A DNA stretch of 40,408 nt. It comes from Parashewanella hymeniacidonis. GTDB lineage: Bacteria; Pseudomonadota; Gammaproteobacteria; Enterobacterales; Shewanellaceae. Positions within the stretch are counted from its first letter, which is position 1. Each line of letters starts with the position of its first letter. Below the pieces are notes generated by a model, which made no database searches, had not been told where the DNA came from, and was given only the letters and a program-made list of their open reading frames with translations. Shown here piece by piece: positions 24,464-33,830 of the stretch. Where the stretch lies: positions 1 to 40,408 of the forward strand of contig NZ_JAFEUN010000030.1 in the NCBI RefSeq assembly GCF_016900895.1, read 5' to 3'. The position numbers and the translations under genes are program-made.

Positions 24464-27400
24464 ATGATAGATACTAACAAAGGTTTAATTGCCTGGTTTG
24501 CTCGAAACCCTGTTGCGGCAAACTTACTCATGATCATCATTTTGATCGGTGGTTTACTCACTGCTGGGACGATTCGAAAGCAGTTTTTCCCTGCGGTCGA
24601 AGATAATTGGCTGCAATTCAATGCTGGTTACCCTGGAGCTGCACCTCAGGAAGTAGAAGAAGGCATTACTATTAAAGTTGAGGATGCACTTGAATCTGTT
24701 CAAGGGTTAAAGCGTATCATTACTTATTCAAACCGTGGTTCTTCAAACGGTTGGTTTGAGATTGATGAAACGTATGATCCACAGGTCGTACTTGAAGAAG
24801 TTAAGTCAGCGATTGATACCATCTCTACTTTTCCAGCATCTATGGAGCCACCTCAAGTTGTTCGTAGTAAATACGAGCAAGAAGTGATGTACATTAGTTT
24901 ATACGGTGATCTTTCTCAGCGGCAGCTTAAAGACTTGGGCCATAAAATACATGATGAAATATTACAGTTACCACTGGTTAATATTTCAGAGTTTTACAGT
25001 GGTTTGGGCTATGAAATTTCAATTGAGGTGAGCAAAGATAAACTGCGTGAATATGGGCTGAGCTTTGCTGATGTTGCTAATGCGGTAACAAATTATTCTC
25101 AGAATATGTCAGCGGGCCAAATTCGCACTGAAAATGGCTATATCAACTTACGTGTCGAAAACCAAGCTTATAAAGGTTATGAGTACGACAAAATACCATT
25201 AATAACACTGATTGATGGCACCAATATTAAGCTAGGCGACATTGCGAATGTAAATGATGGTTTCGAAGAAGGCATTCGTTACTCAAAATTTAATGGTGAA
25301 AATGCAGTTACTTTCTCTGTTAAAGCCTCAAGTGATCAATCGATTACTGATGTCGCAAAAGTCGTCGGTAATTATTTAGATGAAAAGCAAAAAGTACTTC
25401 CTCAAGGTGTAAAGATCGAGCCTTGGGTAGACATGACATATTACCTTCAAGGTCGTCTGGACTTAATGCTAGATAGTATGAAAACGGGTGCTGTTCTTGT
25501 TTTCATGATGTTAGCGTTGTTCCTTCGGGTACGTTTAGCGTTTTGGGTAATGGTTGGTCTACCAGTTTGTTTCTTAGGTACGTTATTACTTATGCCGTTA
25601 GGCATGATTGATGTAACCATTAATGTGATCAGTTTGTTTGCCTTTATTTTGGTGCTCGGTATTGTGGTCGACGATGCCATTGTGATGGGAGAAAGTGCTC
25701 ATGCAGAAACCGAAGAAAAAGGGCACTCGATTGATAATGTTATTCGAGGTGTTAAAAAGGTCGCAATGCCTGCGACTTTCGGTGTCCTGACAACGATAGC
25801 CGCTTTCCTACCGATAACACTGGATACTGGACCTTCAGCTGCATTCGGGCAAGCGATTGGTTTTGTAGTCATACTTTGTTTGGTCTTTTCGTTAATTGAA
25901 TCAAAGCTCATTTTGCCTGCTCACTTAGCGAGAATGAAACAACCAAAAGTCATTCAACCGGGATCAAAAAATCCATTAGATTATCTTCGTCGTGGTGTTA
26001 ACGCTGTACAAGGTAAGGTTGATTCAACATTAAAAGGCTTCATTCGAAATCGTTATTTGCCATTCTTAACGGTAGCGGTGAAATATCGATACTCAGTGAT
26101 CATGGCATTTATCGGCTTCTTAATTGTTTGTGCCGGGCTATACGCTGGCGGCTTTGTTCGTTTTGTTGGTCAACCTAAAATTCCTCAGGATTTCCCACGT
26201 ATTACTCTTGAAATGAAGGTTGATGCGTCAGAAAAGGCAACGCTTGCAGGCGCACTAGCGATAAAAGATACGCTGCTGAGAATCGATAATGAAATCGAGA
26301 AAGAGTATGGCCAAAAAATGCTATCCGATATTCAGGTGCGTTTACAAGGAAGAACTGACGCATTAATTAGCACCAAACTCGTTGATCCTGAATTAAGACC
26401 AATGGGCACTTTTGCTGTTGCTGATATGTGGCGAAATGCATTTCCAACGATTCCAGGAATGAAGACGTTGACGGTTCAGGATAGTCTTTTTGGTGGTGGT
26501 CGTGATGATGGCGATATTTCTTTCCGCTTAGAAGGAAAGGATGAGCAACAATTAGTTGAAGCTGCTAAAGAACTTAAAGCGAAACTTCAAAGCTTAAAAG
26601 GCTTGGGTGACGTTAACGACAGTCGTCAAAGTAGCACTAAGGAAATTCAGTTTGAGTTAAAGCCTCAAGCTCATGCACTTGGACTATCGTTGCGTGATAT
26701 TGCATCACAGGCAAGTTATTCGTTTTATGGTTATGAAGCACAACGTATCATCCGAGATGGTGAAGAACTTAAAGTGATGATTCGCTATCCAGAACATGAA
26801 CGTAATTCTTTAGCACAAGTTCCAGATTTATTGATAAAAACACGATCAGGAAATGAAGTACCGCTTTCTGAGGTTGCCAATATTAAATTGGTCGACGGTG
26901 TAAATCGCATTCGTCGTGAAAATGGTAATCGTACTATCAATGTTTGGGCATCGATTGATGCTGAACAAGCTGAGCCGTTTGTAGTTGCAAAAGACATTCG
27001 TGATAATTACCTGCCTGAATTACTGAGCAAGTATCCAAGAGTTCAAAGCCAGTTAGCCGGTAGTATTCAAGAGCAATTGGATAGCACCAATACTCAAATG
27101 AGAGACTTCTTGATTTCACTACTTGTTATATACAGCTTACTGGCGATCCCACTTAAGTCATATTCACAACCGTTTATGATTATGTCAGTGATTCCATTTG
27201 GCATCGTGGGCTCTGTTTTAGGGCATATGATCCTAGGTATTGATTTAAGTGTCTTGTCATTATTTGGCATCATTGCCGCAGCAGGTGTTGTGGTGAATGA
27301 TTCACTGGTGATGGTGGATTACATTAATAACTCGAGAAAGCAAGGAACGCCTTTGAAAGCCGCAGTGATTGAAGCGGGTGGTCGACGCTTTAGAGCGATT

Positions 27401-27622
27401 TTATTAACGTCCCTGACGACATTTATTGGTGTAACTCCGATCATCCTTGAAACCAGTATGCAAGCGAAGATGGTTATTCCTATGGCTGTGTCGCTCGGTT
27501 TTGGTGTGTTATTCGCAACGATTGTTACTTTAGTATTAATTCCTTGTATTTATTTAATGATCGAGGACATTAGAACTAAATTTAGAGGTTTATTTGGAAG
27601 CCAGCCTTCAGTGGCAAACTAA
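24464..27622 (+). CDS. RND-family efflux pump (AcrB-like permease)
   Basis: The 1052-residue length and layout match HAE1-type RND pumps. Helix 1 (about 15-33) starts after IAWFARNPVAANLLM, followed by a large periplasmic loop (to about 330), then a helix block including GIVVDDAIVMGESA, which carries the paired aspartates of the proton relay. A second periplasmic loop and a final block with AAGVVVNDSLVMVDYINNSR complete the pump. It works with the adaptor encoded 15 bases upstream. Pumps with the N-terminal WFARNPVAANLLM form a branch common in marine gammaproteobacteria whose substrates are mostly unknown. A terminator follows 20 bases after the stop. Confidence 0.92.
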   Translation: MIDTNKGLIAWFARNPVAANLLMIIILIGGLLTAGTIRKQFFPAVEDNWLQFNAGYPGAAPQEVEEGITIKVEDALESVQGLKRIITYSNRGSSNGWFEIDETYDPQVVLEEVKSAIDTISTFPASMEPPQVVRSKYEQEVMYISLYGDLSQRQLKDLGHKIHDEILQLPLVNISEFYSGLGYEISIEVSKDKLREYGLSFADVANAVTNYSQNMSAGQIRTENGYINLRVENQAYKGYEYDKIPLITLIDGTNIKLGDIANVNDGFEEGIRYSKFNGENAVTFSVKASSDQSITDVAKVVGNYLDEKQKVLPQGVKIEPWVDMTYYLQGRLDLMLDSMKTGAVLVFMMLALFLRVRLAFWVMVGLPVCFLGTLLLMPLGMIDVTINVISLFAFILVLGIVVDDAIVMGESAHAETEEKGHSIDNVIRGVKKVAMPATFGVLTTIAAFLPITLDTGPSAAFGQAIGFVVILCLVFSLIESKLILPAHLARMKQPKVIQPGSKNPLDYLRRGVNAVQGKVDSTLKGFIRNRYLPFLTVAVKYRYSVIMAFIGFLIVCAGLYAGGFVRFVGQPKIPQDFPRITLEMKVDASEKATLAGALAIKDTLLRIDNEIEKEYGQKMLSDIQVRLQGRTDALISTKLVDPELRPMGTFAVADMWRNAFPTIPGMKTLTVQDSLFGGGRDDGDISFRLEGKDEQQLVEAAKELKAKLQSLKGLGDVNDSRQSSTKEIQFELKPQAHALGLSLRDIASQASYSFYGYEAQRIIRDGEELKVMIRYPEHERNSLAQVPDLLIKTRSGNEVPLSEVANIKLVDGVNRIRRENGNRTINVWASIDAEQAEPFVVAKDIRDNYLPELLSKYPRVQSQLAGSIQEQLDSTNTQMRDFLISLLVIYSLLAIPLKSYSQPFMIMSVIPFGIVGSVLGHMILGIDLSVLSLFGIIAAAGVVVNDSLVMVDYINNSRKQGTPLKAAVIEAGGRRFRAILLTSLTTFIGVTPIILETSMQAKMVIPMAVSLGFGVLFATIVTLVLIPCIYLMIEDIRTKFRGLFGSQPSVAN

Positions 27623-27642
27623 ATTAAACTTTTATTAAACAT

Positions 27643-27666
27643 AGGGGGCTTCGGCCTCCTTTTTTA
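27643..27666 (+). terminator. Intrinsic terminator of the RND operon
   Basis: AGGGGGC-TTCG-GCCTCCT forms a 7-bp stem with a stable TTCG loop, followed by TTTTT. Confidence 0.85.
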
Positions 27667-28160
27667 TGTCTTTAATTCGTCCTTTATTATCAAAAAATAG
27701 TTAATTCCTATCTACTAATACCATAGTCTATTTATTGGTCTATATTTAAACATCAGTAGTTCTGATTTTCTGCAAGCCAAAGCTAAATGGTTGATGTGTA
27801 GATGAACTCATTTAAAAGCTGATTATCATCAATTTAGTAATGGTATTCAGCTGATTGATTCATTAAAGGCTGTTTTCGAATTTAATACGGATATATGCCA
27901 TGCATGCTCATTTCATTTACTGCTTCATAACAATTAAGAACTGCCACTCAAAAGACCAAAACCTCAAAATTTAGAAGTAAAGTCGGTACTACATTTATGG
28001 TGCCTTGTACCGATGAAATTATGAGCTCAGGTGGTCCTTTGATGACATAGAAACTGATGTCGAGTGTTGGTAAAAGGTATAGGCCTAATTTTGTCATTCA
28101 CCTTATCACTCGATTTGATTTGCTAAATGGATTTACAAGTAATTCAAGGATGAATGAGTT
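27667..28160 (+). other. Long intergenic region before the protease cluster, no gene seen
   Basis: No frame longer than a few codons with a ribosome binding site was found on either strand. Around 27990-28065 several short complementary pieces occur (CGGTAC with GTACCG, GACAT with ATGTC), so a structured leader is possible, but I recognise no known riboswitch. The promoter of the first protease gene must lie here. AAGGA sits about 10 bases before its ATG. Confidence 0.4.
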
Positions 28161-30257
28161 ATGTCTAGCAGAGTAGTAAGGCAGAAGTATTCGGCTGTTT
28201 TTTTTTCGTCTATCTTCAGTTGTGTGATAACCGCAGCTGAACTACAACCAACGCCTTCAGATATGGCCTTGATTGATGAAGAAAGAATTCAGTATTGGTT
28301 AAAAAAGCGGGGTGCACTGTCTAAAGAGTCCTCTGTAGAAGAAAGAGATGCTGCAATAACACGATACCTTAATCAAGAAAACGTCATCAAGAATAATAAC
28401 ATTATCGATGACCTTCCTGAACCATACAAACATAAGCGTAATATCAATAAAAGTGTTCAAAATGTTTCTGGTGTGGGAGCTTCAAATGCAAGCGCTTCAC
28501 AAGTAACGACAGTGAAAGTACTGGCCATTCTAATTGATTTCCCAGATTACAGATACGATGGTGACCAAATTGAACGCAGTGATACACAAATGTATTACAG
28601 CAGTTATCCAGTAAGCCACTATATGAATATGATGTTTTCAAAAACAGGTTATAGAGGCCCTAGCGGGCAAACTCTAAGATCAGTTTATCAACATTATAAT
28701 ATGGCATCAGGTGGCACGTTTAAATTTACAGGAACGGTAAAAGGTTGGTTTCGAGCAGAGAATAATGCGGCTTACTATGGTGCACCAAACGGAAGCTCCA
28801 ATGATTCAAGAGTACCGGATTTAGTCTTTGAGGCTGCATCACAGGCTGCTGCAGCGATGTCTGCATCAGAGTTGGCTGAATATGACCGTGAAGATCCTTA
28901 TGATATTGATCGAGATGGTAACTATTCAGAGCCTGATGGCATTATTGACCACACGATGATTTATCACTCCAGCATCGGGCAAGAAGCAGGAGGTGGTGAT
29001 TTAGGTGTAAATGCGATTTGGTCACACCGCTTTGTAGTTCAAGGCTCGAGCCGAGGTAAAGCTTTACCTGGCACATCAAAGAAAGTGTATAACTACACGA
29101 TTCAATCCATTGATGCCACTGTTGGTTTAGCGGCCCATGAATTTGGGCACGAGCTCGGATTAGTCGATGAGTATGATACGAGTAGTTCTACAAGTATCGT
29201 TGGTGCGCCCATCGGCTACTGGTCTTTGATGGGGCAAGGAACGTGGACCGGAAACCCTCAAGGAACGGCTCCAACCGGTTTTAGTCCACTCGCTAGAAAT
29301 AAGTTACAAGAGAAATTTCAAGGTAATTGGGTTAGAGAACAAGAAATCGATTTTTCATCACTCTCTGAAACAGCAATGGATTTTGTGTTGAATGAAGCGG
29401 TGAACATCAATGAAGTTAACCAGCTCTCCATTACTTTGCCATTGGCTAACGGTGAGTCAAAACCGAGAAAGTACTTGATTCAGCTACGAAGTAAAACGGG
29501 TATTGATGTCGGGTTATCCACGCGTAAGTATGAACCTGGAGTGCTTATTTGGCAGCATGATACCAATCAAACAAATAATCGAGTACAAAGTCGTCCAGGT
29601 AAGCCAATGATTGGTGTGATTGATGCGGATCAAAGCCTTATTGGAAGTGATAAAACTCGTGTTCAAGTAAGAGACGCAGCTTTTAGTTTGTACGATCAAT
29701 CGTCGTATGTAGGAGATCGACATTTAAATCATAAGTCGAGTTTTCGAGATAGCGAAAATTATTCTGCTAGTTCGAAGCCGCAAGCAGGAATATCACTCGT
29801 AAACCATGGGTTAAGTATTAGCGTTGTTGAACAAGCTACCGATAACTCAACAGCACGTTTAAGGATCATTCGTGAAGGTGTGACCAACGAAGGTGGGTAT
29901 AGAGCCTCTATTAGTACCTTACTCCAGTCCGATGGTTCAATTGCGTTTACTGCAAACGTATCCGGAGGGAGTGGAGGTTATAGTTACGCATGGAACTTCG
30001 GAGACGGAAATACAAGCTCTGAAGTATCTCCTACCCATATTTATACTTCAGACGGAAATTATACAGTTTCGGTCACTATTACAGATTCAAATAATGATTC
30101 TATAAATGTTACAAGAACAGTAACAGTTAGCTCTAATCCGAGTCAGCCAGATTCTGAAAACGATGTAAAGTCGAGTAGTAATTCAGGAGGCGCAGTTAAT
30201 ATCTTCTACTTGTTACTGATATTAATTATGAGGAAAAGGATTTTAGTAAGATCGTAA
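28161..30257 (+). CDS. Secreted M6-family metalloprotease with one PKD domain and GlyGly-CTERM
   Basis: The 698-residue protein has a signal peptide (about 1-26), a pro-region with IDEERIQYWLKKRGALSKES, and an M6 (immune inhibitor A type) catalytic domain from TTVKVLAILIDFPDY with the zinc site HEFGHELGLVDEYD (H326, H330, third ligand Asp 336). A calcium-type loop DIDRDGNYSEPDGIIDH precedes it. One PKD domain (about 590-665, core YAWNFGDGNTSSEVSPTHIY) and a tail SGG, hydrophobic stretch, then MRKRILVRS complete it. That tail fits GlyGly-CTERM sorting by a rhombosortase after type II secretion. Unlike its two neighbours it lacks the MAM-like insert. It is the first of three tandem paralogues. 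Confidence 0.85.
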   Translation: MSSRVVRQKYSAVFFSSIFSCVITAAELQPTPSDMALIDEERIQYWLKKRGALSKESSVEERDAAITRYLNQENVIKNNNIIDDLPEPYKHKRNINKSVQNVSGVGASNASASQVTTVKVLAILIDFPDYRYDGDQIERSDTQMYYSSYPVSHYMNMMFSKTGYRGPSGQTLRSVYQHYNMASGGTFKFTGTVKGWFRAENNAAYYGAPNGSSNDSRVPDLVFEAASQAAAAMSASELAEYDREDPYDIDRDGNYSEPDGIIDHTMIYHSSIGQEAGGGDLGVNAIWSHRFVVQGSSRGKALPGTSKKVYNYTIQSIDATVGLAAHEFGHELGLVDEYDTSSSTSIVGAPIGYWSLMGQGTWTGNPQGTAPTGFSPLARNKLQEKFQGNWVREQEIDFSSLSETAMDFVLNEAVNINEVNQLSITLPLANGESKPRKYLIQLRSKTGIDVGLSTRKYEPGVLIWQHDTNQTNNRVQSRPGKPMIGVIDADQSLIGSDKTRVQVRDAAFSLYDQSSYVGDRHLNHKSSFRDSENYSASSKPQAGISLVNHGLSISVVEQATDNSTARLRIIREGVTNEGGYRASISTLLQSDGSIAFTANVSGGSGGYSYAWNFGDGNTSSEVSPTHIYTSDGNYTVSVTITDSNNDSINVTRTVTVSSNPSQPDSENDVKSSSNSGGAVNIFYLLLILIMRKRILVRS

Positions 30258-30277
30258 TAAAGCCAACTTTCTCATTA

Positions 30278-30322
30278 AAACTCAAAATCGATGTTTAATT
30301 TAAATCGGTTTTGAGTTTTTTT
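30278..30322 (+). terminator. Intrinsic terminator after protease 1
   Basis: AAACTCAAAA-T-CGAT and ATCG-G-TTTTGAGTTT form a stem of about 14 pairs, followed by a T-run. It means the next protease gene has its own promoter in the 265 AT-rich bases that follow (30323-30587), where I see no gene. Confidence 0.8.
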
Positions 30323-30587
30323 CATTCATCTCATCGAGTTAACATATTCAATGTATAAAGTTAAAGTTCTTATGCAAACAAATTATAAGCTGTTAACTTT
30401 TTGAAAATAAACACCGGAATTTAGTTTTATATATTCTATAGGAAATAACCTATTTACACTTATTTCAGATTTTTTTACTGTGGTACAATCTTTTTTTTAC
30501 ATAAAGAACTTTTACTGTAATTAAAATTAACATTTATCACTGGTAAGTAGCCGCATTGCGGATATTTGAAGTACCGAAGGTTTATCT

Positions 30588-33419
30588 ATGGAAAAATTAC
30601 AAAAGACAAAATTAGCGATTGTGTGTGGTGCAGGTTTATTAGCATTAGGGTTTAATGTGGTAGCTAAACCTATTAAGCAAAACCTTGCCGATGCTGGTGT
30701 TGTAAACCAAGAGCGGATTTTATATTGGTTAGAAAAACGTGGTGTTATTTCTAAAGATGCTTCTGAGGTTGAAAAACAAGCTGCGTTAGAAGCGTATTTA
30801 TCAAAAACTTCTTCTCAATCAAAGGATAGTTATCCTGCTCTAGCTTTGAAAGCAGAACAGAAGCGATTAAATGCACCTAAAAAGCAACCACTATTTGCTC
30901 GTTCTCTGAGTTTTACTGAAGCAGCTCCAAAGCAAACCACTGTTAAAGTTTTGGGAGTGTTAGTCGACTTTCCTGATTTACCTCATAATAACAACCGACT
31001 TTCTAGTTCTGATACTGCAATGTACTACGATAACTATACTGCCGAGCATTATCGTGGACTACTGTTTGCAGAAACGGGCTTTGTGGGACCTAGTGGGCAG
31101 AACTTATTATCAGCTCATCAGTACTTCCAGCAAGCTTCGGGAGAAACTTTTAACTTCACTGGCGACGTTAAAGGTTGGTACACCGCAAGCCAAAATGCTG
31201 CATATTATGGTGAAAATGATCCAGATCGAAATGACAACGATAAAGCTGTTGGTGAGTTAGTAAAAGAAGCGGTAACTGCTGCAGTTGCAGACATGAGTAC
31301 TGATGAATTGCAGAGTTACGATATCGAAGACCCTTATGACATCGATGGTGACGGTAACTTAAACGAAAGTGACGGGATTATTGACCACATTATGTTATTC
31401 CATTCTAGTGTTGGTGAGGAAGCTGGTGGTGGAGTAATTGGAGGTGATGCAATTTGGTCACATCGCTTTTTTGTTGATTCAAGTACAAACGGCTACTCTA
31501 TTCCTGGTACTTCGATGAAAGCATTTGGTTACACTGTTCAACCTATTGATGCTGCTGCCGGTGTTTGTGCTCACGAATTTGGTCATGACCTTGGGTTACC
31601 AGATGAATATGATACTGCGAGTAGCAAAGGGAAAGGCTCTCCAGTTGGCTCTTGGTCAATCATGTCCGGGGGAAGCTGGGCAGGGGTTATTCCTGGTGCA
31701 AAGCCGACAGGTTTTAGTCCTTATGCACGTAGTTATCTCCAAAACAAGTTTGGTGGTAACTGGGTTAAGGAGCAAGTAATTCTATTAGATTCTGTTGCCA
31801 ACACACCAAGAGATGTTCAAATTAATAGTGCGACAAATAGTGACGCAATCAATCAAATCTCCTTACCGTTGCCACCTCAAGCGATCAGTTTTAAAGAACC
31901 ATATGCCGGAGACTATCAATATTATTCTGGTGAAGGGCATTTAATTAATAATGCGATGTCTTTTGATGTGGATTTACCTAGTGAAAGTAATTTATTACTT
32001 AAGATGAAAGCTCATTGGAATATCGAGACAGATTTTGATTTTGTACAGATTAAAGTTGATGGCGTCTCAGTTTCTGGTAATCATACTAAAGCGACAAATA
32101 TTACTAATAATGCTCGTAACATCATTACTGGTGATTCAGCAGATATTCCTTCATCAGAAGGTGAGAATAACTGGGTTAATTTAGAGTTTGACCTAAGTGC
32201 TTATGCTGGACGTAACGTCACAATCAGTATTTCTTATGCAACAGATCAAGCTGTTGGAGAGTATGGTTTTGTGGCTGATGAAGTGCTCGTAACAGCTGAA
32301 GGTGAAACAGTTTTGTCTAATAATGCTGAAGAATTAGGCAATGTAAACCTCAGTGGCTTTGTTAGGACGGGTGATACTAAGCCAGGCAAAGCATCTCGTT
32401 ATATTGTTCAATTAAGAAACCATCAAGGTCTTGATGCTGGGCTTCAGAGCGAAAGCTACGTACCTGGTGTGTTGATTTGGTTAGAAAATTTTAATGAATC
32501 TGATAATAATGTTTCGGATCATGCAGGACGAAGTTTAATTGGTGTTGTTGATGCTGATCAAAATCTGATTAGTGACCTTAAATCACCATCGCAAGTTCGT
32601 GATGCCACATTCAGCTTATATGACCAGTCTTCGTATTTAGGTGGTTTAGACAGCCATCTATTGCATAACTCTAAGTTCGATGATAGTCAGGATTATTCTG
32701 CACCTACTCAATCAGAAAGTGGCATGGTGTTGAGAAGTCTAGGTATCAGTATTGAAGTAGTTGACCAAGCTCAAGATAGCAGTAGTGCAACTATTCGAAT
32801 AAATCGCAGCACATCCTCGACTCCGGAAGTCAGAGAGATACAAGCATCATTCAGTTCTGAAATAGAGTTCAATGTTGTTAACTTTACAAGTAATGCTAAT
32901 GGTGGCAGTGGTGAGTATCAGTTTGAGTGGAATTTCGGTGATGGTAGTACGTCCACGGAAATATCTCCAACACACTCATATCAAACTGCTGGTAACTATG
33001 GAGTTACATTGACCATCACGGATTCAGAAAACAGAACCGAATCTGTTTCAGAAAATGTAGAGGTGTATTTACCGATTACAGCGGCCTTTTCTCAATCAGT
33101 CAATAATTTAGCCGTAATTTTCACTAATAACTCTGCTGGCGGTAAGGGAGAAGTAAGGTATGAGTGGGGTTTCGGTGATGGTAATATCAGCACACAACAA
33201 TCTCCGAATCATACTTATAATAGAGCAGGTACTTATCAGGTAACTCTATTAGTTACAGATGAAGAAAACAGTACGAAGAGTGTTAGTAAATCAGTTACTG
33301 TTAATGTTACAGACACGACTGTCTCGCCGGATAATAATTCAGGAAGCTCTGGAGGTACTTTTTCTTTCTATAGTTTGATGCTGCTTCTTGGTCTGAGAAT
33401 GAAACGGAAGAGTCGTTAA
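30588..33419 (+). CDS. Secreted M6-family metalloprotease with two PKD domains and GlyGly-CTERM
   Basis: The 943-residue protein has a signal peptide (1-26), a pro-region with VNQERILYWLEKRGVISKDA, and an M6 domain from TTVKVLGVLVDFPDLP with zinc site HEFGHDLGLPDEYD (H329, H333, Asp 339). The loop DIDGDGNLNESDGIIDH suits calcium. A MAM/lectin-like insert (about 440-585: YYSGEGH, WNIETDFDFVQIKVDG, FDLSAYAGRNVTISISY) splits the C-terminal part of the protease region. Two PKD domains follow (cores EWNFGDGSTSTEISPTHSY and EWGFGDGNISTQQSPNHTY). The tail has GSSGG, a hydrophobic helix and RMKRKSR, as in GlyGly-CTERM proteins. Size and two PKD domains recall Vibrio PrtV, a secreted M6 protease. Confidence 0.88.
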   Translation: MEKLQKTKLAIVCGAGLLALGFNVVAKPIKQNLADAGVVNQERILYWLEKRGVISKDASEVEKQAALEAYLSKTSSQSKDSYPALALKAEQKRLNAPKKQPLFARSLSFTEAAPKQTTVKVLGVLVDFPDLPHNNNRLSSSDTAMYYDNYTAEHYRGLLFAETGFVGPSGQNLLSAHQYFQQASGETFNFTGDVKGWYTASQNAAYYGENDPDRNDNDKAVGELVKEAVTAAVADMSTDELQSYDIEDPYDIDGDGNLNESDGIIDHIMLFHSSVGEEAGGGVIGGDAIWSHRFFVDSSTNGYSIPGTSMKAFGYTVQPIDAAAGVCAHEFGHDLGLPDEYDTASSKGKGSPVGSWSIMSGGSWAGVIPGAKPTGFSPYARSYLQNKFGGNWVKEQVILLDSVANTPRDVQINSATNSDAINQISLPLPPQAISFKEPYAGDYQYYSGEGHLINNAMSFDVDLPSESNLLLKMKAHWNIETDFDFVQIKVDGVSVSGNHTKATNITNNARNIITGDSADIPSSEGENNWVNLEFDLSAYAGRNVTISISYATDQAVGEYGFVADEVLVTAEGETVLSNNAEELGNVNLSGFVRTGDTKPGKASRYIVQLRNHQGLDAGLQSESYVPGVLIWLENFNESDNNVSDHAGRSLIGVVDADQNLISDLKSPSQVRDATFSLYDQSSYLGGLDSHLLHNSKFDDSQDYSAPTQSESGMVLRSLGISIEVVDQAQDSSSATIRINRSTSSTPEVREIQASFSSEIEFNVVNFTSNANGGSGEYQFEWNFGDGSTSTEISPTHSYQTAGNYGVTLTITDSENRTESVSENVEVYLPITAAFSQSVNNLAVIFTNNSAGGKGEVRYEWGFGDGNISTQQSPNHTYNRAGTYQVTLLVTDEENSTKSVSKSVTVNVTDTTVSPDNNSGSSGGTFSFYSLMLLLGLRMKRKSR

Positions 33420-33830
33420 CCTTAATTCGAAATAAACAATAACTGATGCAATTTCGTTATTTTAGCTCGAAATAGATTCACTATTACGAGCTGAAATACC
33501 TAAACTGAAACATAATTAACTTCTTTGTAGGTCAAGTTTAAAATTATATATTCACTACACAAAGTGTTATTGTTTTCATTATCCTGAATTCGAGTCAGTC
33601 TTGATAGAATATGTCTAAGAAGTGCCTTTTAGCCACTGTAATTACTCTCATTTCAAATTAACTAGTACAAGCTTTCTACTCAAGGGATAATTTTTACTCT
33701 TCGTCAATTCTCTAGCATTAAACTTTAGTATTACATATGTTGTGTAGATGTTAATATTACTTTGCTTTATTCTTAATGGCTTTAGATGAAAGCTTCAAAA
33801 TATTAACTTCATACAAAGAAGAATAATCAC
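33420..33830 (+). other. Intergenic region between proteases 2 and 3
   Basis: No gene is supported in these 411 AT-rich bases. An imperfect hairpin (about 33459-33497, arms around TAGCTCG and CGAGCT) follows protease 2 without a T-run and may be a weak terminator. Further on, an AT-rich stretch should hold the promoter for protease 3. AAGAAGAA lies before its ATG. Confidence 0.4.

Noticed and set aside
27990-28065. Riboswitch ahead of protease 1
   Set aside because: A few short complementary pieces exist, but no known riboswitch core can be recognised.
33611-33661. A 16-codon frame starting MSKKCLLATVITLIS between proteases 2 and 3
   Set aside because: It resembles a signal-peptide start, but it has no ribosome binding site and stops at once, so it is not supported as a gene.
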